Notes: generated by a model from the letters alone, not told the origin. Shown: positions 19,359 through 28,529, counted from the stretch's first letter. The stretch is 64,000 bases of DNA from Streptomyces sp. SID12501 (GCF_010550245.1 NZ_JAAGLU010000004.1:277303-341302); one strand, 5' to 3'. Made by a program: numbers and translations.

Positions 19359-19375
19359 TCTGATACACCGTCAGA
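19359..19375. promoter_or_regulatory. 17-bp dyad operator, near copy of 7675-7691
   Basis: TCTGATACACCGTCAGA has the same length, arms and TTT/TTCTT flanks as the 7675 site and shares the pattern TCTGAYA-N4-GTCAGA. It lies in the promoter of the nitronate monooxygenase/acyl-CoA synthetase operon. A common regulator is inferred. Confidence 0.6.
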
Positions 19376-19498
19376 TTCTTGGCCATGAACCCGTGTGGCC
19401 GACAACGTGGTTGACACCCACCTCAGGTGACACGAAAGTTTCACCCCGCAGGGCGAACCCGAAAAGTACTTTCAGGCTGTGCGGTGGGAGGCTCCTCG

Positions 19499-21277
19499 AT
19501 GACGGAAGACGCGGCGGGCAGCGGACTGACGCGACGCCAGCTGATCAGACGCACAGTGGCGTTGGGCGGCGCCCTGACCTTCGCCGCCTTCCCCGCAGGC
19601 CCGGCCGAGGCCACCCCCAGGACAACGGGCCACCGCCCGATCCTGCACCCCGGCTCACCCGAACGCGCCGGGCTCCTCCCGCAGCACCTGGAACAACTGG
19701 TCACGGACGCCGAGGCGTTCCTCGGCCCCTCCCCCAACCACCCCTGGTACGCGGGCGCGGTCCTGCTCGCCGGGCGTGGCTCCACCGTGGCACTGCATCG
19801 GCCGATCGGCATGGCGGTGCGCTATGCGGCGTACGACGAGAGGACGGACACCGGCGTCGAGTTCCCGGCCTCGGAGCAGATCCCGATGGCTGAGGACACG
19901 GTGTTCGACCTCGCCTCGGTCTCCAAGCTGTTCACGTCGATCCTGGCCGTGCAGCAACTGGAGCGGGGCGCGCTGGAGTTGGAGGGAAGGGTCGCCGCGT
20001 ATCTGCCGGAGTTCTCGCGAGCCGGCAAGCAGGATGTGACGATCCGTCAACTCCTCACTCACACCTCAGGATTCCGCGCCTGGATCCCTCTCTACAACGC
20101 CCCGACCCTCGAGCAGAAGCTCGAACTCATCTGGAACCAGGCGCCCCTGAACCCGCCGGGCACCAAGTACCTCTACTCGGACCTCAATCTGATCTCGCTC
20201 CAGCTGGTCCTGGAGAAGATCACCGGTCTCCCGCTGGACACCCAGCTCCACGACGAGATCACCGCTCCGCTCGGCATGCACCGCACTCGCTACAACCCGC
20301 CCGCCTCCTGGAAACCGGCGATCGCCGCCACCGAGGACTCCCGCGCGCCCTGGTCCGGGCTCGACCGGGGCCTGGTGTGGGGCGAGGTGCACGACGAGAA
20401 CGCGTTCAGCCTCGGCGGAGTGGCAGGCCACGCAGGCGTCTTCTCGTCAGCCTGGGACCTCGCAGTTCTCGGCCGTACGCTGCTCAACGGCGGCGCCTAC
20501 GGCAGGGCGCGCATCCTGTCGCCCGCCTCGGTCGAGCTGATGTTCACCGACTTCAACACGGCCTTCCCCGGGGACGAGCACGGTCTCGGTTTCGAGCTCT
20601 ACCAGCACTGGTACATGGGCGCGACGGCCACACCCCGCACCGCGGGGCACACCGGCTTCACCGGTACCTCGATCGTCCTCGACCCGACGACCGACTCCTT
20701 CCTCGTCGTCCTCGGCAACTCCGTGCATCCCGTGCGCAGTTGGCGTTCCGGGTCCGCACCCCGGGTCGCCGCCGCGAACAACCTGGCCCGCGCGGTACCG
20801 GTCCGCCCACGCCACGGGCGTAAGGCCTGGTTCTCCGGCATGGCGAGCGCGACGACGGCGACGCTCACCCTCCCACCCCTCGCCACCACTGCCGACGCCC
20901 GCCTGCGGTGTGCCCTGTGCTGGGACACAGAGCCGCAGTCGGACACCCTGTTCCTGGAGTCCTCGGCGGACGGCGGGACGACCTGGCAGCCGGTCCCGTT
21001 CACCACCGCGGGCGCGGACGGCACCTCTCAGGAGCATCCGACGGGTTCGGTCACCGGCTGGTCGGGGCGCGTCTGGCACCGCCTCTCGGCGGACCTACCG
21101 GCCGCGCCGGCCCTCGCCCTGCGCTGGCGGTACACGACCGACCGGCTGTACGTCGGCCGTGGAGCGTACGTCGACGGCCTGACCGTACGCGGCGACGACG
21201 GCACCGCGTTCGACGAGACGCGCCCGGCGGACGCGGCACGTATCGAGGCGGTGGGCTGGACGGCGTCGGCGAACTGA
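19499..21277 (+). CDS. Tat-exported serine hydrolase (class C beta-lactamase / esterase family)
   Basis: The start at 19499 gives a twin-arginine signal (TRRQLIRRTVALGGALTFAA, processed near AEATP). The beta-lactamase fold follows: FDLASVSKLFTSILAVQQLE holds the SxxK nucleophile and base, YSDLN replaces the YxN motif, and GHTGFTGTS is the KTG-equivalent. The last ~150 residues (ATTATLTLPPLATTADARL to TASAN) form an extra beta-rich domain. Such enzymes are extracellular D-aminopeptidases, esterases or murein-related hydrolases. CGAAAGTTTCA at 19433-19443 is a near-palindrome like those upstream of some Streptomyces secreted hydrolases; its relevance is a guess. Confidence 0.85.
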   Translation: MTEDAAGSGLTRRQLIRRTVALGGALTFAAFPAGPAEATPRTTGHRPILHPGSPERAGLLPQHLEQLVTDAEAFLGPSPNHPWYAGAVLLAGRGSTVALHRPIGMAVRYAAYDERTDTGVEFPASEQIPMAEDTVFDLASVSKLFTSILAVQQLERGALELEGRVAAYLPEFSRAGKQDVTIRQLLTHTSGFRAWIPLYNAPTLEQKLELIWNQAPLNPPGTKYLYSDLNLISLQLVLEKITGLPLDTQLHDEITAPLGMHRTRYNPPASWKPAIAATEDSRAPWSGLDRGLVWGEVHDENAFSLGGVAGHAGVFSSAWDLAVLGRTLLNGGAYGRARILSPASVELMFTDFNTAFPGDEHGLGFELYQHWYMGATATPRTAGHTGFTGTSIVLDPTTDSFLVVLGNSVHPVRSWRSGSAPRVAAANNLARAVPVRPRHGRKAWFSGMASATTATLTLPPLATTADARLRCALCWDTEPQSDTLFLESSADGGTTWQPVPFTTAGADGTSQEHPTGSVTGWSGRVWHRLSADLPAAPALALRWRYTTDRLYVGRGAYVDGLTVRGDDGTAFDETRPADAARIEAVGWTASAN

Positions 21278-21300
21278 CCCGGCGAACCAGCGGGCCGCGC

Positions 21301-22896
21301 TCAGCCCGCGTCCGCCTCCAGCACGGCCATCGCGGCGTTGTGTCCCGGCACCCCGCTCACCCCGCCCCCGCGCACCGCGCCCGCCCCGCACAGCAGGACG
21401 TTCGCGTGCCCGGTCTCCACGCCCCAGCGCCCGCTGTCCTCCTGGGCGTACGGCCAGGTCAGGTCGCGGTGGAAGATGTTGCCGCCGGGCAGGCGCAGGT
21501 CGCGCTCCAGGTCGAGGGGGGTCTTCGCCTCGATGCAGGGGCGCCCGTCGGCATCGGTGGCCAGACAGTCCGCGAGGGGTTCGGCGAGGTGGGCGTCGAG
21601 CTGGGCGAGGGTCGATCTCAGGAGCTCGTCCCGTACGGCGTCGTTGTCGCGCGCGAACAGCCGTGCGGGCGTGTGCAGTCCGAAGAGGGTCAGCGTCTGG
21701 TAGCCCTGCTCGACGAGGTCCGGGCCGAGGATCGTCGGGTCGGTGAGCGAGTGGCAGTAGATCTCGGACGGCGGCACGGCGGGCAGTTCACCGGCCGACG
21801 CCTGGGCATGGGCGGCGGCCAGCTGCCCGTACCCCTCGGCGATGTGGAAGGTCCCGGCGAACGCCTCGCGCGGGTCGACGGACGTGTCCTTGAGCCTCGG
21901 CAGCCGGGTGAGCAGCATGTTCACCTTGAGCTGGGCGCCCTCGGCGGGGCTCGGCGGCGCGTCACCTGTCAGCGCGGCGAGTTCCTGGGGCGAGGCGTTG
22001 ACCAGAACGTGCCGGGCGCCGACCGTGCCCTCCCCGTCGGCTGTCCGGTACGTCACCTCGGCGGCACGGCCGTCCGTGTCCACCCGTACGACCTCGTGGC
22101 CGGTGGCGAGCACGGCGCCCGCGTTCCGGGCGGCGCCGGCCAGTGCGTCCGTGAGGGCGCCCATGCCGCCCACGGGCACGTCCCAGGCACCGGTGCCGCC
22201 GCCGATGACGTGGTAGAGGAAGCAGCGGTTCTGCCGCAGGGAGGGGTCGTGGGCGTCGGCGAAGGTGCCGATCAGCGCGTCGGTGAGGACGACACCGCGT
22301 ACGAGGTCGTCCGTGAAGTTCGCTTCGACAGCGGCGCCGATCGGCTCCTCGAAGAGGGTGCGCCAGGCGTCCTCGTCGTCGACACGGCGGCGGAGTTCGT
22401 CGCGGGTGGGCAGGGGCCCGATGAGGGTGGGGAACACCCTTTCGGCGACGCGGCCGGTCATGGCGTAGAAACGCTGCCAGGACTCGTACTCGCGTTCCCC
22501 TCCGGTGAGGCGCGCGAAGGCCTCGCGGGTGCGGCGCTCACCGCCGCCGACGAGCAGTCCGGTGGGCCGGCCGTCCCGTTCCACGGGGGTGTACGAGGAG
22601 ACGGTGCGTCCGCGCACCCGGAAGTCCAGGTCGAGATCGCGGACGATCTTCCGGGGCAGCAGGCTGACCAGGTAGGAGTAGCGCGACAGCCGGGCGTCGA
22701 CCCCGGCGAACGGACGGGTCGACACGGCAGCGCCACCGGTTGCGGCCAGCCGCTCCAGGACCAGCACGGACTTCCCGGCGCGGGCCAGATAGGCGGCGGC
22801 GACGAGGCCGTTGTGGCCACCGCCGACGATCACCGCGTCGTATCGGTCGTGGCGGTCGGGTCGGCCGGATCGGGCGGGGCGCTCGTGTGCGGGCAT
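21301..22896 (-). CDS. PYROXD2-like FAD-dependent oxidoreductase / phytoene-desaturase family
   Basis: A 531-aa flavoprotein: YDAVIVGGGHNGLVAAAYLARAG is the Rossmann dinucleotide motif, VLERLAATGGAAVS the conserved Glu/GGA segment, and AVRGGGVSGVPGHNAAMAVLEAD the C-terminal FAD-binding motif. The pattern fits the NAD(P)/FAD-dependent desaturase superfamily (human PYROXD2, CrtI relatives). No carotenoid gene is nearby, so a pigment role is not supported. Start at 22896 (MPAHERP) is chosen by coding character; the ribosome site is weak. It converges with the serine hydrolase gene 24 bp away, and the kinase gene lies upstream on the same strand. Confidence 0.85.
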   Translation of the reverse strand: MPAHERPARSGRPDRHDRYDAVIVGGGHNGLVAAAYLARAGKSVLVLERLAATGGAAVSTRPFAGVDARLSRYSYLVSLLPRKIVRDLDLDFRVRGRTVSSYTPVERDGRPTGLLVGGGERRTREAFARLTGGEREYESWQRFYAMTGRVAERVFPTLIGPLPTRDELRRRVDDEDAWRTLFEEPIGAAVEANFTDDLVRGVVLTDALIGTFADAHDPSLRQNRCFLYHVIGGGTGAWDVPVGGMGALTDALAGAARNAGAVLATGHEVVRVDTDGRAAEVTYRTADGEGTVGARHVLVNASPQELAALTGDAPPSPAEGAQLKVNMLLTRLPRLKDTSVDPREAFAGTFHIAEGYGQLAAAHAQASAGELPAVPPSEIYCHSLTDPTILGPDLVEQGYQTLTLFGLHTPARLFARDNDAVRDELLRSTLAQLDAHLAEPLADCLATDADGRPCIEAKTPLDLERDLRLPGGNIFHRDLTWPYAQEDSGRWGVETGHANVLLCGAGAVRGGGVSGVPGHNAAMAVLEADAG

Positions 22897-22962
22897 GGTT
22901 CTTCGTAACACGTGATGATCCACCCCGGCCAGAGCTGTACGGCCGAGGGGCCCCAGGGACAC

Positions 22963-25197
22963 TCAGTGGCCGGACGCCCGCTGCTGCCGCAGTACCGCCA
23001 CCCTCCGGTACAGCTCGACGGCTTCGGCGCCGCGGCCGAGCTGTTCCAGACAGTGGGCCTCGTCGTTGCGGCTGGCGAGGGTGTCGGGATGGTCGGCGCC
23101 GAGTACCTGCTCGCGGGCTGCGGCGACCCGCCGGTACTCGGCCAGGGCGTCGGGCCAGCGGCCGAGCCAGCCGAGGCCGACGGCCACCTCGCGGCGGCTG
23201 ACCAGTGTGTCCGGATGGTCGGCGCCCAGGATCCGTTCACGGATCGCGCACACGTCGCGCGACTCGGCGAGCGCCTCCTCCCAGCGGTCGAGGCGGCCCA
23301 GGTTGACGCCCAGACCGTGCCGGGCGCGCAGGGTCTCGGGATGCGCGGCGCCGTTGACACGGGTGCGGTCCTCGATCAGCTCGCGGTACAGCCTGAGGGC
23401 CTCCGCGCTGCGGCCGAGCCGCCCGAGGCTGATGCCGACCTCGTAGCGGGCAGCGAGCGTGTCGGGATGATCGGGGCCGAGTGCCTCGGCGCGCGCCCCG
23501 GCGACCTCCTGGTACGTCTGCAGGGCCTCCGGCCAGCGCCCCAACTGGCCGAGCGCGTAAGCGACTTCGTACTGCGTGACCAGTGTGTCGGGATGGGCGG
23601 CGCCGAGCACCCGGGCGCGCGCCGTCGCCACCTCGCAGGCCATGCGGTACGAGTCCTCCAGGCGTCCCAGGCGGCTCAGGTTGAAGGCGAGGTTGTGGCG
23701 GCAGCGCAGGGTGTCCGGATGGTCGGGGCCCATCGTGCGCTCCCGGGAGGCCAGGACGGTCGTGTAGGCCTGGTGCGCATCGAAGTGGCGGCCCAACTGC
23801 CCGAGGACGTATGCCATTTCCTGTCGGGCGGCCAGTGTGTCCGAATGGTCGGCGCCGAGTACCCGCTCCCGTTCCCGGGCCACATGGGTGTACTCGCGCA
23901 GGGCGTCGGCGGCGCGGCCGGTGCGGCTGAGGGTGAAGCCGATCTCGTAGCGGCTGGCGAGGGTCGCGGGGTGGGCGGCTCCAAGGATGTGCTCACGCTC
24001 GGCGGCGACCGCGCGGTGCACCTCGCCCGCCTCGGCCCAGCGACCGAGGCGCCCCAGACTCAGGCCCGCGTTGTGCCGCCCGGCCAGCGCGTCGAGCGCC
24101 TGCGGCGAGGGAGCGGACGGCAGCTGCGGTACGGGTTCCGCCGGGCGTCCGGTGACCGGGCGGGCGATCCAGTCGCCGGTGAGGCCGGCCGACGGGTCCG
24201 GGGGTGCGGCGCCGATCCCGGCACCGGTCGCCTTGTGGCCGGTGGTCATGCCCCGGGTCCAGGACGGCAGCCGGGCTTCACGGGCGGCGGGCTCGACGGG
24301 CCGGAACTGGGGCCGCGGGGAGACGACGGTCGGCACATACAGCGGGGTGGCCCGGCCCGCGCTGATCCGGCGCGCCAACTCCCTTGCGTCGCTTGGGCGT
24401 TCCTCCGGAAGCTTGGCGAGGAGGGCGAGGATGACCCGTTCCAGGAACTCGGGGATCTCGGAGCGGTGACTGCGCGGCGGCTCGGGCGGGGTGTCGCGGT
24501 GCCCTATGAGCACCGCCCAGGCGTCGTCGAGGTCGAACGGCGGTACCCCGGTGGACAGTTCGTAGAGAACACAGCCGAAGGAGTACAGGTCGCTGCGCTG
24601 GTCGACCTCGCCGGCGCTGATCTGTTCCGGCGACATGTAGTGCGGGGTGCCCATCGCGATTCCGGTGCCGGTGAGCCGGGAGGTGAAGCCGATGTCGTGG
24701 CCGAGGCGCGCTATACCGAAGTCGCAGATCTTCACCGTTCCGTCGGTCAGCCGCATGATGTTCGCGGGCTTCAGGTCACGGTGGACGATGCCCTGTTGGT
24801 GGGTGTAGGCGAGGGCGGCGGCGACCTGGTCGGCGATGTCGACGACGTCCGGGACGGACAGCGGATGATGCTTGTTGTCCTCCAGGAGCTGGCTCAGATT
24901 GCGCCCGTCGAGCAACTCCATGACGAGGTAGAGCACCCCGTCGGACTCGCCGAAGTCGTGCACGACGGTCACCCCGCGGTGCTGCAGCGCGGCGGCCACC
25001 CGCGCCTCACGCCGGAACCGCTCCCGCAGGACACGCGTGAAGGAGTGGTCGTGGTGCGGCCCGAGCGGCTTCAGACACTTCACGGCAACCTGCCGCCCCA
25101 GCGACTCGTCGCGGGCACGCCACACTTCTCCCATGCCGCCGCGCCCGATCTGATCGATCAGCCGGTACCGGCCCTGGATCAGTCTGGTGTCCGCCAT
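22963..25197 (-). CDS. Soluble Ser/Thr protein kinase with kinesin-light-chain-type TPR array
   Basis: A 744-aa protein. The kinase domain covers about residues 10-270: GRGGMGEV (residues 19-26), Lys40 in VAVK, HRDLKPAN starting at 139 and DFG at 159-161. A Pro/Ala-rich linker follows, then from about 375 to the end eight or more TPR units of about 42 residues built on LGADHPDTLASRYEVGxxLGxLGRWxEALxxYR. This unit length and the HPDTL signature are of the kinesin-light-chain type. There is no transmembrane segment and no PASTA domain, unlike PknB receptors. The TPR array probably binds a protein partner or substrate. Downstream lies the PYROXD2-like gene and upstream the MpaB-like gene; neither suggests a target. 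Confidence 0.92.
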   Translation of the reverse strand: MADTRLIQGRYRLIDQIGRGGMGEVWRARDESLGRQVAVKCLKPLGPHHDHSFTRVLRERFRREARVAAALQHRGVTVVHDFGESDGVLYLVMELLDGRNLSQLLEDNKHHPLSVPDVVDIADQVAAALAYTHQQGIVHRDLKPANIMRLTDGTVKICDFGIARLGHDIGFTSRLTGTGIAMGTPHYMSPEQISAGEVDQRSDLYSFGCVLYELSTGVPPFDLDDAWAVLIGHRDTPPEPPRSHRSEIPEFLERVILALLAKLPEERPSDARELARRISAGRATPLYVPTVVSPRPQFRPVEPAAREARLPSWTRGMTTGHKATGAGIGAAPPDPSAGLTGDWIARPVTGRPAEPVPQLPSAPSPQALDALAGRHNAGLSLGRLGRWAEAGEVHRAVAAEREHILGAAHPATLASRYEIGFTLSRTGRAADALREYTHVARERERVLGADHSDTLAARQEMAYVLGQLGRHFDAHQAYTTVLASRERTMGPDHPDTLRCRHNLAFNLSRLGRLEDSYRMACEVATARARVLGAAHPDTLVTQYEVAYALGQLGRWPEALQTYQEVAGARAEALGPDHPDTLAARYEVGISLGRLGRSAEALRLYRELIEDRTRVNGAAHPETLRARHGLGVNLGRLDRWEEALAESRDVCAIRERILGADHPDTLVSRREVAVGLGWLGRWPDALAEYRRVAAAREQVLGADHPDTLASRNDEAHCLEQLGRGAEAVELYRRVAVLRQQRASGH

Positions 25198-25254
25198 CTC
25201 GTACTGCCGCCCCCGGTCCTGTTCGCCCTCCCCCTGCCCGTCCAGTATGGCGAG

Positions 25255-26112
25255 CTATCCTCCGAGTTTGTACGGCGCGGGCCGCGAGCCGGGGCCGAGC
25301 CGTGACATGGCCCGCAGGACGTGTTTGGGCGGGAGCTGCCAGCGAAGACGTGCGGGAATGCGGCGCAGCAGGGTGCCGGTGGCACGCAACTGCCGGGTGA
25401 CGGTGGCCGGTTCGGCTGCGGCTCTGCCGTACAACTCGTGGGCGTACGGCGGCAGGGAGGCGTACGCCAGCTGTGCCACGCGCCGCCACAGCACCTCACG
25501 CGCCGGGACGAGGAGCGGATGCGTCGGCGGACGGCGGAGGAAGTCGTCGACTTCGCGCGCGTCGGCTCCGACGGCCAGTTCGGGCCGGACCTTCTCGAAG
25601 TAGGCGCGCATCTCGGCCTGGTTCGCCGGTACGGCGTCGGGGTCGAGGCCCACCAGGCGGGCGCTGACCAGGTGTTCGCGGATGTACCGGTCGGCATGGG
25701 CGTCGGTGATCGGGTATCCGGAGCGGCGCAGGATGTGCAGATAGGAGTCGATTTCGGCGCAGTGCACCCACAACAGCAGTTCGGGTTCGTCGACGCCGTA
25801 CCGCTCCCCGGTGTCCGGATCGACGGCGGACAGCATGCGGTGGATCTTCCGGACCCTGGCGCCCGCCTTCTCGGCCGCGTCCGTGGTGCCGTAGGTCGTC
25901 GTGCCGACGAAGTTCTCGGTGCGCATCAGCCGGCCCACGGCTTCCTTCCGGAAGTCCGAGTTCTGGATGACCCCGCGCACCGCGCGCGGATGCAGCGCCT
26001 GAAAGTACAGCGCGCGGACTCCGGCGACCCACATCATGGGGTCGGCATGCAGCTGCCACGTCACGGACCGGGGGCCGAACAGCCCAGGGTCACCTGCGCG
26101 CGTACCGTCCAC
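25255..26112 (-). CDS. MpaB-family oxygenase (DUF2236)
   Basis: The protein has the DUF2236 pattern: WQLHADPMMWVAGVRALYFQALHPRAV, RLMRTENFVGTTTYGT, LLLWVHCAEIDSYLHILRRSG (with His and Glu of the haem/metal region) and PPYAHELYG near the C-terminus. Family members include the rubber oxygenase Lcp and the mycophenolic-acid oxygenase MpaB. The GTG start at 26112 is supported by GGGAGG; a longer frame upstream is Arg-rich and unlikely. Cytosolic, about 285 aa, with no signal peptide seen. Substrate unknown. Confidence 0.85.
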   Translation of the reverse strand: MDGTRAGDPGLFGPRSVTWQLHADPMMWVAGVRALYFQALHPRAVRGVIQNSDFRKEAVGRLMRTENFVGTTTYGTTDAAEKAGARVRKIHRMLSAVDPDTGERYGVDEPELLLWVHCAEIDSYLHILRRSGYPITDAHADRYIREHLVSARLVGLDPDAVPANQAEMRAYFEKVRPELAVGADAREVDDFLRRPPTHPLLVPAREVLWRRVAQLAYASLPPYAHELYGRAAAEPATVTRQLRATGTLLRRIPARLRWQLPPKHVLRAMSRLGPGSRPAPYKLGG

Positions 26113-26234
26113 TCGACGCCTCCCTTGTCGGGCCGCCTGAAAGGGCACGCCCTCCACCACGACGTCACCCCGGATTCTTCCCCGGCACCTCCGGGTCATT
26201 CCCGCAACGGGCCGTGATGCTACCGGCCCTGGGT

Positions 26235-26820
26235 TCAGTTGCCCTTCTCGGGTTCGGGTGCGGTGATCTCGGCGGGGGCGTTGCGGAGCATCGCCCTGTA
26301 GAGGGCGTCATGTGCGGGTGAGGGGGCAGGGTGCCGCGGGCGGGCGCCTCGAGGGACTGGATCATCAGGGCGACGACGCGGCGCCAGGCGTCGGGGGCCG
26401 CGTCGCCGGTGGCGTTGACGACGCCGGCGTTGGCCATGTGGATCAGCACCAGGTCGGAGAGGTCGAAGTCCTCGCGGAGGCGGCCCGTGACCTTGGCTCG
26501 GCCGATGAGCCGCACCATGCCCTCGTACGCCTCGTTGCGGCGCTCCTCCATGGCCTTGGCGGTGGGGAAGGTCGTGGTCAGGACGTCGGCGAAGCCGTAG
26601 GCTCCGCGAGCATGTCGCACGTCATGTCCTCGCGGCGCAGCGCACCGCGCGGCTCCTGAGCACCGCGCAAGCCGTGTCCGGTCGCGCCGAGCTCCGGCAG
26701 ATCGCGGCTTGCGCCGACGGCGTACCGGCTTTCGTGAACGGCATGGCGCCCGAGGATCCGCTCACGTCGAGCGCCCGAGGGCGATCCGCATCCCTCCCGG
26801 CCCGGTCGAGCGTCTGTCAC
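26235..26820 (-). pseudogene. TetR-family regulator, frameshifted
   Basis: Fragments in three frames match a TetR regulator in order. RRERILGRHAVHESRYAVGA near 26760 resembles the HTH start. EERRNEAYEGMVRLIGRAKV and PDAWRRVVALMIQSLEAPAR come from the ligand-binding domain. After a shift near 26310, DALYRAMLRNAPAEITAPEP and EKGN-stop give the proper C-terminus at 26235. The recognition helix region (about 26600-26700) is scrambled. The gene is therefore non-functional unless the frameshifts are sequencing errors. It lies between the MpaB-like gene and the crotonase-family hydrolase gene. Confidence 0.65.
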
Positions 26821-26920
26821 GGCAGTCCGCGGGACCCGACGCTCCCGTCTCGCTTACAGGCACCCCTTCCGCACCACCGGCCTCTCGCACAATGCGATGC
26901 CCTGCTCATGCCGGACACGC

Positions 26921-27931
26921 TCAGGCCGGCAGCGTCCGTCCGCCGAGCGGCGCCCGTTGCCAGTGGGGTGTGCGGTCCTTGTCGACCAAAGCCGCACGGA
27001 CGCCCTCCAGGAAGTCCGGCGTGCGGATGGTCGTGCGCGTGAGGGTGAGTTCGGCGGCGAGGCACTCGCGCAGCGTGTGCTGCCTGCCCCGGGCCAGCAG
27101 AGCGTGAGTGATCTCCAGGCTCTGCGGCGAGGCGGACTCCAGGGCGGTCAACGCGGTTGCCGACCAGGGGGTGTCCAGGTGGCGAAGGCGCTTCTCGATC
27201 TCGCCGAGGGACGGTGCGCCGAACGCCAGGTCCACGTCTCCGCGCACCTTCGCCAATCTGCTCCCGGCCACCGGGGAACGGCCGACGAGGCGGTTCAGTA
27301 CGACGTCCACCGGGGCGTCGGGATTGTCGGCCAGGGCATCCCCGACCGCGTCGAGCCCGTCCGCGGGGACGAAGTGCGTGGCCAGCCCCGTGTACAGCGC
27401 GTCGGCCGCGTCGAGCCGGTGGCCGGTCAGTCCCAGGTACATGCCGATCGCGCCGGGCAGCCTCGGCAGGAAGTAGCTGGCTCCGACGTCCGGGAAGAAC
27501 CCGATCCCGGTCTCGGGCATCGCCAGCACCGCGCGTTCCGTGACGACGCGGAAGCCGCCGTGGACGGACAGACCAAGACCGCCGCCCATGCACAGCCCGT
27601 CGATGAGGGACACGACCGGGACGGGATACTCGGCGATCCGGGCGTTGAGCCGGTACTCGGAGGCGAAGAACCGCTCGCTGGCCTCGGCATCTCTGGCGAG
27701 GCTGTGCGCACGGATCGTACGGATGTCTCCGCCCGCGCAGAACGCCTTCGTGCCGGCGCCGGCGATCACCACAGCGGACAGCGGTAGGTGCTCCCACGCG
27801 GTGAGCACCCGGTCGACGGTGGCGACCATGCCTGTCGTCAGGGCGTTGAGTGCCTTGGGCCGGTTCAACAGGATGCGGCCGACGCCCCGGTGGACGTCGG
27901 CGAGAATCTCGCCCGCAGCGGAATCAGTCAT
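26921..27931 (-). CDS. Enoyl-CoA hydratase/3-hydroxyisobutyryl-CoA hydrolase family
   Basis: The 336-aa length, the GTKAFCAGGDIRTI oxyanion loop, VVSLIDGLCMGGGLGLSVHGGFRV and AMPETGIGFFPDVGASYFLPRLPG are all characteristic of 3-hydroxyisobutyryl-CoA hydrolase (valine breakdown) rather than shorter hydratases. The C-terminal ECLAAELTLTRTTIRTPDFLEGVRA-like region with the ALVDKDRTPHW motif supports this. Cytoplasmic. It is monocistronic, and no other valine-pathway gene is adjacent. Confidence 0.88.
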   Translation of the reverse strand: MTDSAAGEILADVHRGVGRILLNRPKALNALTTGMVATVDRVLTAWEHLPLSAVVIAGAGTKAFCAGGDIRTIRAHSLARDAEASERFFASEYRLNARIAEYPVPVVSLIDGLCMGGGLGLSVHGGFRVVTERAVLAMPETGIGFFPDVGASYFLPRLPGAIGMYLGLTGHRLDAADALYTGLATHFVPADGLDAVGDALADNPDAPVDVVLNRLVGRSPVAGSRLAKVRGDVDLAFGAPSLGEIEKRLRHLDTPWSATALTALESASPQSLEITHALLARGRQHTLRECLAAELTLTRTTIRTPDFLEGVRAALVDKDRTPHWQRAPLGGRTLPA

Positions 27932-27998
27932 GGGTCAGCATCTCGCACCCCGCGCGGACCTGGCTGTCATGACCATCACGTTCCTCACTCGTCGACTG

Positions 27999-28212
27999 TC
28001 AGGCGTAGATCCGCGCGCAGAGATCCTGGATCTCGTCCACGGTGTGGGTACGGCGGGGTCGTCGGCCGGGGATCCGGACGCGAGCGCCTCTCGGCGGTGA
28101 GAGGCGACAGGCGGAACCGGTCACCCTTGTCGATGCCATGGGCTCGAGGGGCCGACACCTCAAGATCCTGACACAGGGCGCCGAGCGCCTCCACGAGCTT
28201 ATCGGAGGCCAC
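27999..28212 (-). pseudogene. Iron-type alcohol dehydrogenase-like C-terminal relic
   Basis: Reading 28212 downwards gives KLVEALGALCQDLEVSAPRA and GDRFRLSPLTAE. Moving to a second frame gives ALASGSPADDPAVPT, and a third gives TVDEIQDLCARIYA followed by a stop at 27999. Joined, this resembles the end of an iron-containing alcohol dehydrogenase, but the match is from pattern memory only. At least two frameshifts and the loss of the catalytic part make it non-functional. Confidence 0.4.
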
Positions 28213-28217
28213 GAAGC

Positions 28218-28349
28218 GCCGAGGACTCCACCCAGCGCGCCTCCCACGCCCTCATCATCACCGAGGGCACCCAGCCCTCCGCCGACGGACAGGGCTACCC
28301 GGTGACCCCGGGCATCTGCACCCCCGACCCACGCCGCCTGACGAAGTGA
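28218..28349 (+). pseudogene. Old-yellow-enzyme (alkene reductase) N-terminal relic
   Basis: The plus strand reads AEDSTQRASHALIITEGTQP then SADGQGYPVTPGICTPDPRR and LTK-stop. The QRA-x-x-x-LIITEGT...GQGYP...PGI pattern is the active-site-proximal segment of OYE-family FMN reductases. Only about 44 residues survive, with no start and no C-terminal barrel, and the neighbouring relic is on the other strand. Confidence 0.6.
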
Positions 28350-28515
28350 CAGTCCGGCGCCCGATGGGAACCACCGACCTCGGGCACCTCGTCGGGCAGG
28401 GTGGCGAAGAAACCGCCGTACACACTGCCGAACGCACTTGGCCCCGAGGGACCGGTGGTGAGCCATCGACGCCAGTCCGTGCGATCACTGAACTGCGGCC
28501 GAAATCGCCTGCCAA

Positions 28516-28529
28516 ACGTAATATTACGT
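28516..28529. promoter_or_regulatory. Perfect palindrome before first TetR gene
   Basis: ACGTAATATTACGT is a perfect 14-bp palindrome 69 bp upstream of the TetR start. A close variant (ACGTAGTATTACG) occurs at 32408-32420 upstream of the quinone-oxidoreductase-like gene. Probable TetR operator. Confidence 0.6.

Noticed and set aside
20908..22908. 666-codon plus-strand frame opposite the PYROXD2-like gene
   Set aside because: Antisense shadow; the minus strand carries both FAD-binding motifs.
22912..25305. 797-codon plus-strand frame opposite the kinase gene
   Set aside because: The periodicity in it only mirrors the TPR repeats on the other strand.
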